The position numbers were made by a program, and so were the translations under genes. 7,778 nucleotides of DNA from Alphaproteobacteria bacterium (GTDB lineage Bacteria; Pseudomonadota; Alphaproteobacteria; UBA6615), in assembly GCA_017643325.1 (NCBI GenBank), contig JAEPNS010000146.1, positions 1-7,778 on the forward strand, in the 5' to 3' direction. The notes under the pieces are model-generated. The model saw only the letters and a list, made by a program, of their open reading frames with translations. It ran no database searches and was not told the origin of the DNA. Below are positions 6,568 to 7,778 of this stretch, one piece after another. Within the stretch, counting starts at the first letter, position 1. Every line of letters starts with the position of its first letter.

Positions 6568-7187
6568 GCGACACCGAACCCGAACAGACCGACGACGACG
6601 CCCGCTGGGCAGAAAAGAAGCGCAAGCAGAAGGCCGCGCGCGACCGGATGCTCGCGAAGAAGACGCGTGAAAAGGGTCTGCTCATGGTCCACACCGGCAA
6701 GGGCAAGGGAAAGACCACTGCGGCGATGGGCCTGGCCATGCGCGCCATCGGCAACGGCATGACCGTGGGGATCGTGCAGTTCGTGAAGGGCAAGTGGGAG
6801 ACCGGCGAGCGCCAGGTGCTGGAAGCCTTCCCGGAGCAGGTTGAGATCAAGGTCATGGGCGAGGGCTTTTCCTGGGATTCGCAGGACCGCCAGCGCGACA
6901 TCGCGGCCGCCCGGGCCGCGTGGGAGATGGCAAAGGAGATGATCGCCGACCCGCGCTTCGGCCTCGTGGTGCTCGACGAGCTCAACATCCCGCTGCGCTA
7001 CGACCATCTGGATATCGATGAGGTCGTGGCGGGCCTGAAGGCGAAGCGCGAGGACCTGCATGTCGTCGTCACCGGCCGCAACGCAAAGGATGAGCTGGTC
7101 GCCGCCGCGGACATGGTGACCGACATGGGCATGGTGAAGCACCACTTCCGCGACGACGTGAAGGCGCAGAAGGGGATCGAATTCTGA
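6564..7187 (+). CDS. cobO: Cob(I)yrinic acid a,c-diamide adenosyltransferase (CobA/CobO family)
   Basis: The enzyme transfers the 5'-deoxyadenosyl group of ATP to the reduced cobalt of the corrinoid, directly after cobalt insertion. The 207-residue protein has the family's usual length: a charged, lysine/arginine-rich N-terminal segment (about residues 12-38), the P-loop TGKGKGKTT (44-52), VQFVKGKW (71-78), GFSWDSQD (101-108), VLDELNIPL (136-144), TGRNA (170-174) and the C-terminal ending QKGIEF. I chose the GTG at 6564 because it overlaps the cobN stop (GTGA, 6564-6567), gives the expected length and follows GGAG (6552-6555) at 8 bases. The reading frame continues upstream only as a shadow of cobN. 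It should be cytosolic and co-translated with cobN. Confidence 0.95.
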   Translation: MSDTEPEQTDDDARWAEKKRKQKAARDRMLAKKTREKGLLMVHTGKGKGKTTAAMGLAMRAIGNGMTVGIVQFVKGKWETGERQVLEAFPEQVEIKVMGEGFSWDSQDRQRDIAAARAAWEMAKEMIADPRFGLVVLDELNIPLRYDHLDIDEVVAGLKAKREDLHVVVTGRNAKDELVAAADMVTDMGMVKHHFRDDVKAQKGIEF

Positions 7188-7206
7188 TCCCGGACCGCTG
7201 CAGATC

Positions 7207-7778
7207 ATGACCCCCGCGATCATGTTCCAGGGAACCGGGTCGGACGTCGGCAAGTCGCTGGTCGTCGCCGGGCTTTGCCGGCTGTTCGCACGGGACGGCC
7301 TCGCGGTGCGGCCGTTCAAGCCGCAGAACATGTCCAACAACGCGGCCCCCGCCATCGGCCCCGGCGGGATCTACGGCGAGATCGGCCGTGCCCAGGCCCT
7401 GCAGGCGCGCGCCGCCGGGACCGACCCGGTCACCGACATGAACCCCGTCCTGCTGAAGCCGCAGACCGATATCGGCGCGCAGGTCGTTGTCGACGGCACC
7501 GTGCGGGGCAACGCCGACGCGCGCGCCTACCACGCGATGAAGCCGGACCTGCTGGCCCCGGTGTGTGCGGCGTTCGGGCGGCTGTGCGACGGCGCGGACC
7601 TTGTTCTTGTCGAGGGCGCTGGAAGCCCGGCGGAGATCAATCTCCGCGCGGGCGATATCGCCAACATGGGATTTGCCGAAGCCGCCGACCTGCCCGTCGC
7701 GCTGATCGGCGACATCGAACGCGGCGGCGTCATCGCCGCCCTCGTCGGCACATGGACGCTGCTGCCCGACAGCGAGCG
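7207..7778 (+). CDS. cobQ: Cobyric acid synthase, N-terminal part (cut by window end)
   Basis: CobQ (CbiP) is the glutamine-dependent amidotransferase that amidates side chains b, d, e and g of adenosylcobyrinate a,c-diamide to give adenosylcobyric acid. The window holds the first 190 codons of a protein usually near 480-500 residues; the C-terminal glutaminase domain lies outside. The N-terminal ATP-binding domain is clear: QGTGSDVGKS (8-17), KPQNMSNNA (38-46), GEIGRAQALQA (57-67), MNPVLLKPQTD (78-88), VEGAGSPAEINL (135-146), DIANMGFA (150-157) and GDIERGG (168-174). The ATG at 7207 is preferred over the one at 7222 because the short lead before QGTGSDVGKS is typical. It follows cobO by 19 bases with no clear SD, so it may depend on ribosomes arriving from cobO. 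The loop at residues 47-56 looks about four residues longer than usual. Confidence 0.95.
   Translation, partial: MTPAIMFQGTGSDVGKSLVVAGLCRLFARDGLAVRPFKPQNMSNNAAPAIGPGGIYGEIGRAQALQARAAGTDPVTDMNPVLLKPQTDIGAQVVVDGTVRGNADARAYHAMKPDLLAPVCAAFGRLCDGADLVLVEGAGSPAEINLRAGDIANMGFAEAADLPVALIGDIERGGVIAALVGTWTLLPDSE

Noticed and set aside
7188..7206. Terminator or separate promoter between cobO and cobQ
   Set aside because: Nineteen bases without a GC stem plus U tract and without recognisable promoter boxes; simple operon spacing.
1..7778. A wholly new biological system
   Set aside because: Every gene maps to a known cobalamin-synthesis family and the only gap over 100 bases is explained by the riboswitch and its ribosome site.

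Overview
The window is about 70% G+C. It holds one uninterrupted block of plus-strand genes for the late, aerobic-type branch of cobalamin (vitamin B12) synthesis. Strong G/C preference at third codon positions, CobN-type cobalt insertion and the gene order cobU-cobW-cobN-cobO-cobQ point to an alphaproteobacterium, probably of the Rhodospirillales/Rhizobiales kind. That placement rests on gene content and composition, not on a database match.

Layout: (1) positions 2-295, the 3' end of cobS (cobV), cobalamin-5'-phosphate synthase; (2) 292-969, a histidine-phosphatase-family protein, probably the alpha-ribazole (or cobalamin-5'-phosphate) phosphatase; (3) about 955-1122, a cobalamin riboswitch whose 5' strand begins inside the phosphatase gene and which is followed by a strong Shine-Dalgarno sequence and a TTG start; (4) 1167-1757, cobU/cobP; (5) 1754-2773, cobW; (6) 2773-6567, cobN; (7) 6564-7187, cobO; (8) 7207-7778, the 5' part of cobQ, cut by the window end.

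The genes form a pathway segment. CobN, with partners not in the window, inserts cobalt into hydrogenobyrinate a,c-diamide, and CobW is the associated GTPase, probably in cobalt handling. CobO adenosylates the corrinoid and CobQ amidates the side chains. CobU activates adenosylcobinamide to the GDP form, CobS joins it to alpha-ribazole (phosphate), and the phosphatase removes the phosphate. The riboswitch presumably represses the block from cobU onward when adenosylcobalamin is plentiful. Four junctions overlap by 1-4 bases (292-295, 1754-1757, 2773, 6564-6567), implying translational coupling; cobO-cobQ is separated by only 19 bases.

I see no mobile element, CRISPR, tRNA/rRNA, toxin or defence gene. 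The block is recognisable throughout and I do not think it contains an undescribed system. The points worth a second look are local: alternative RNA pairings around the riboswitch, the RHA variant of the phosphatase motif, a rare-codon inverted repeat late in cobN, and a slightly expanded loop in CobQ.
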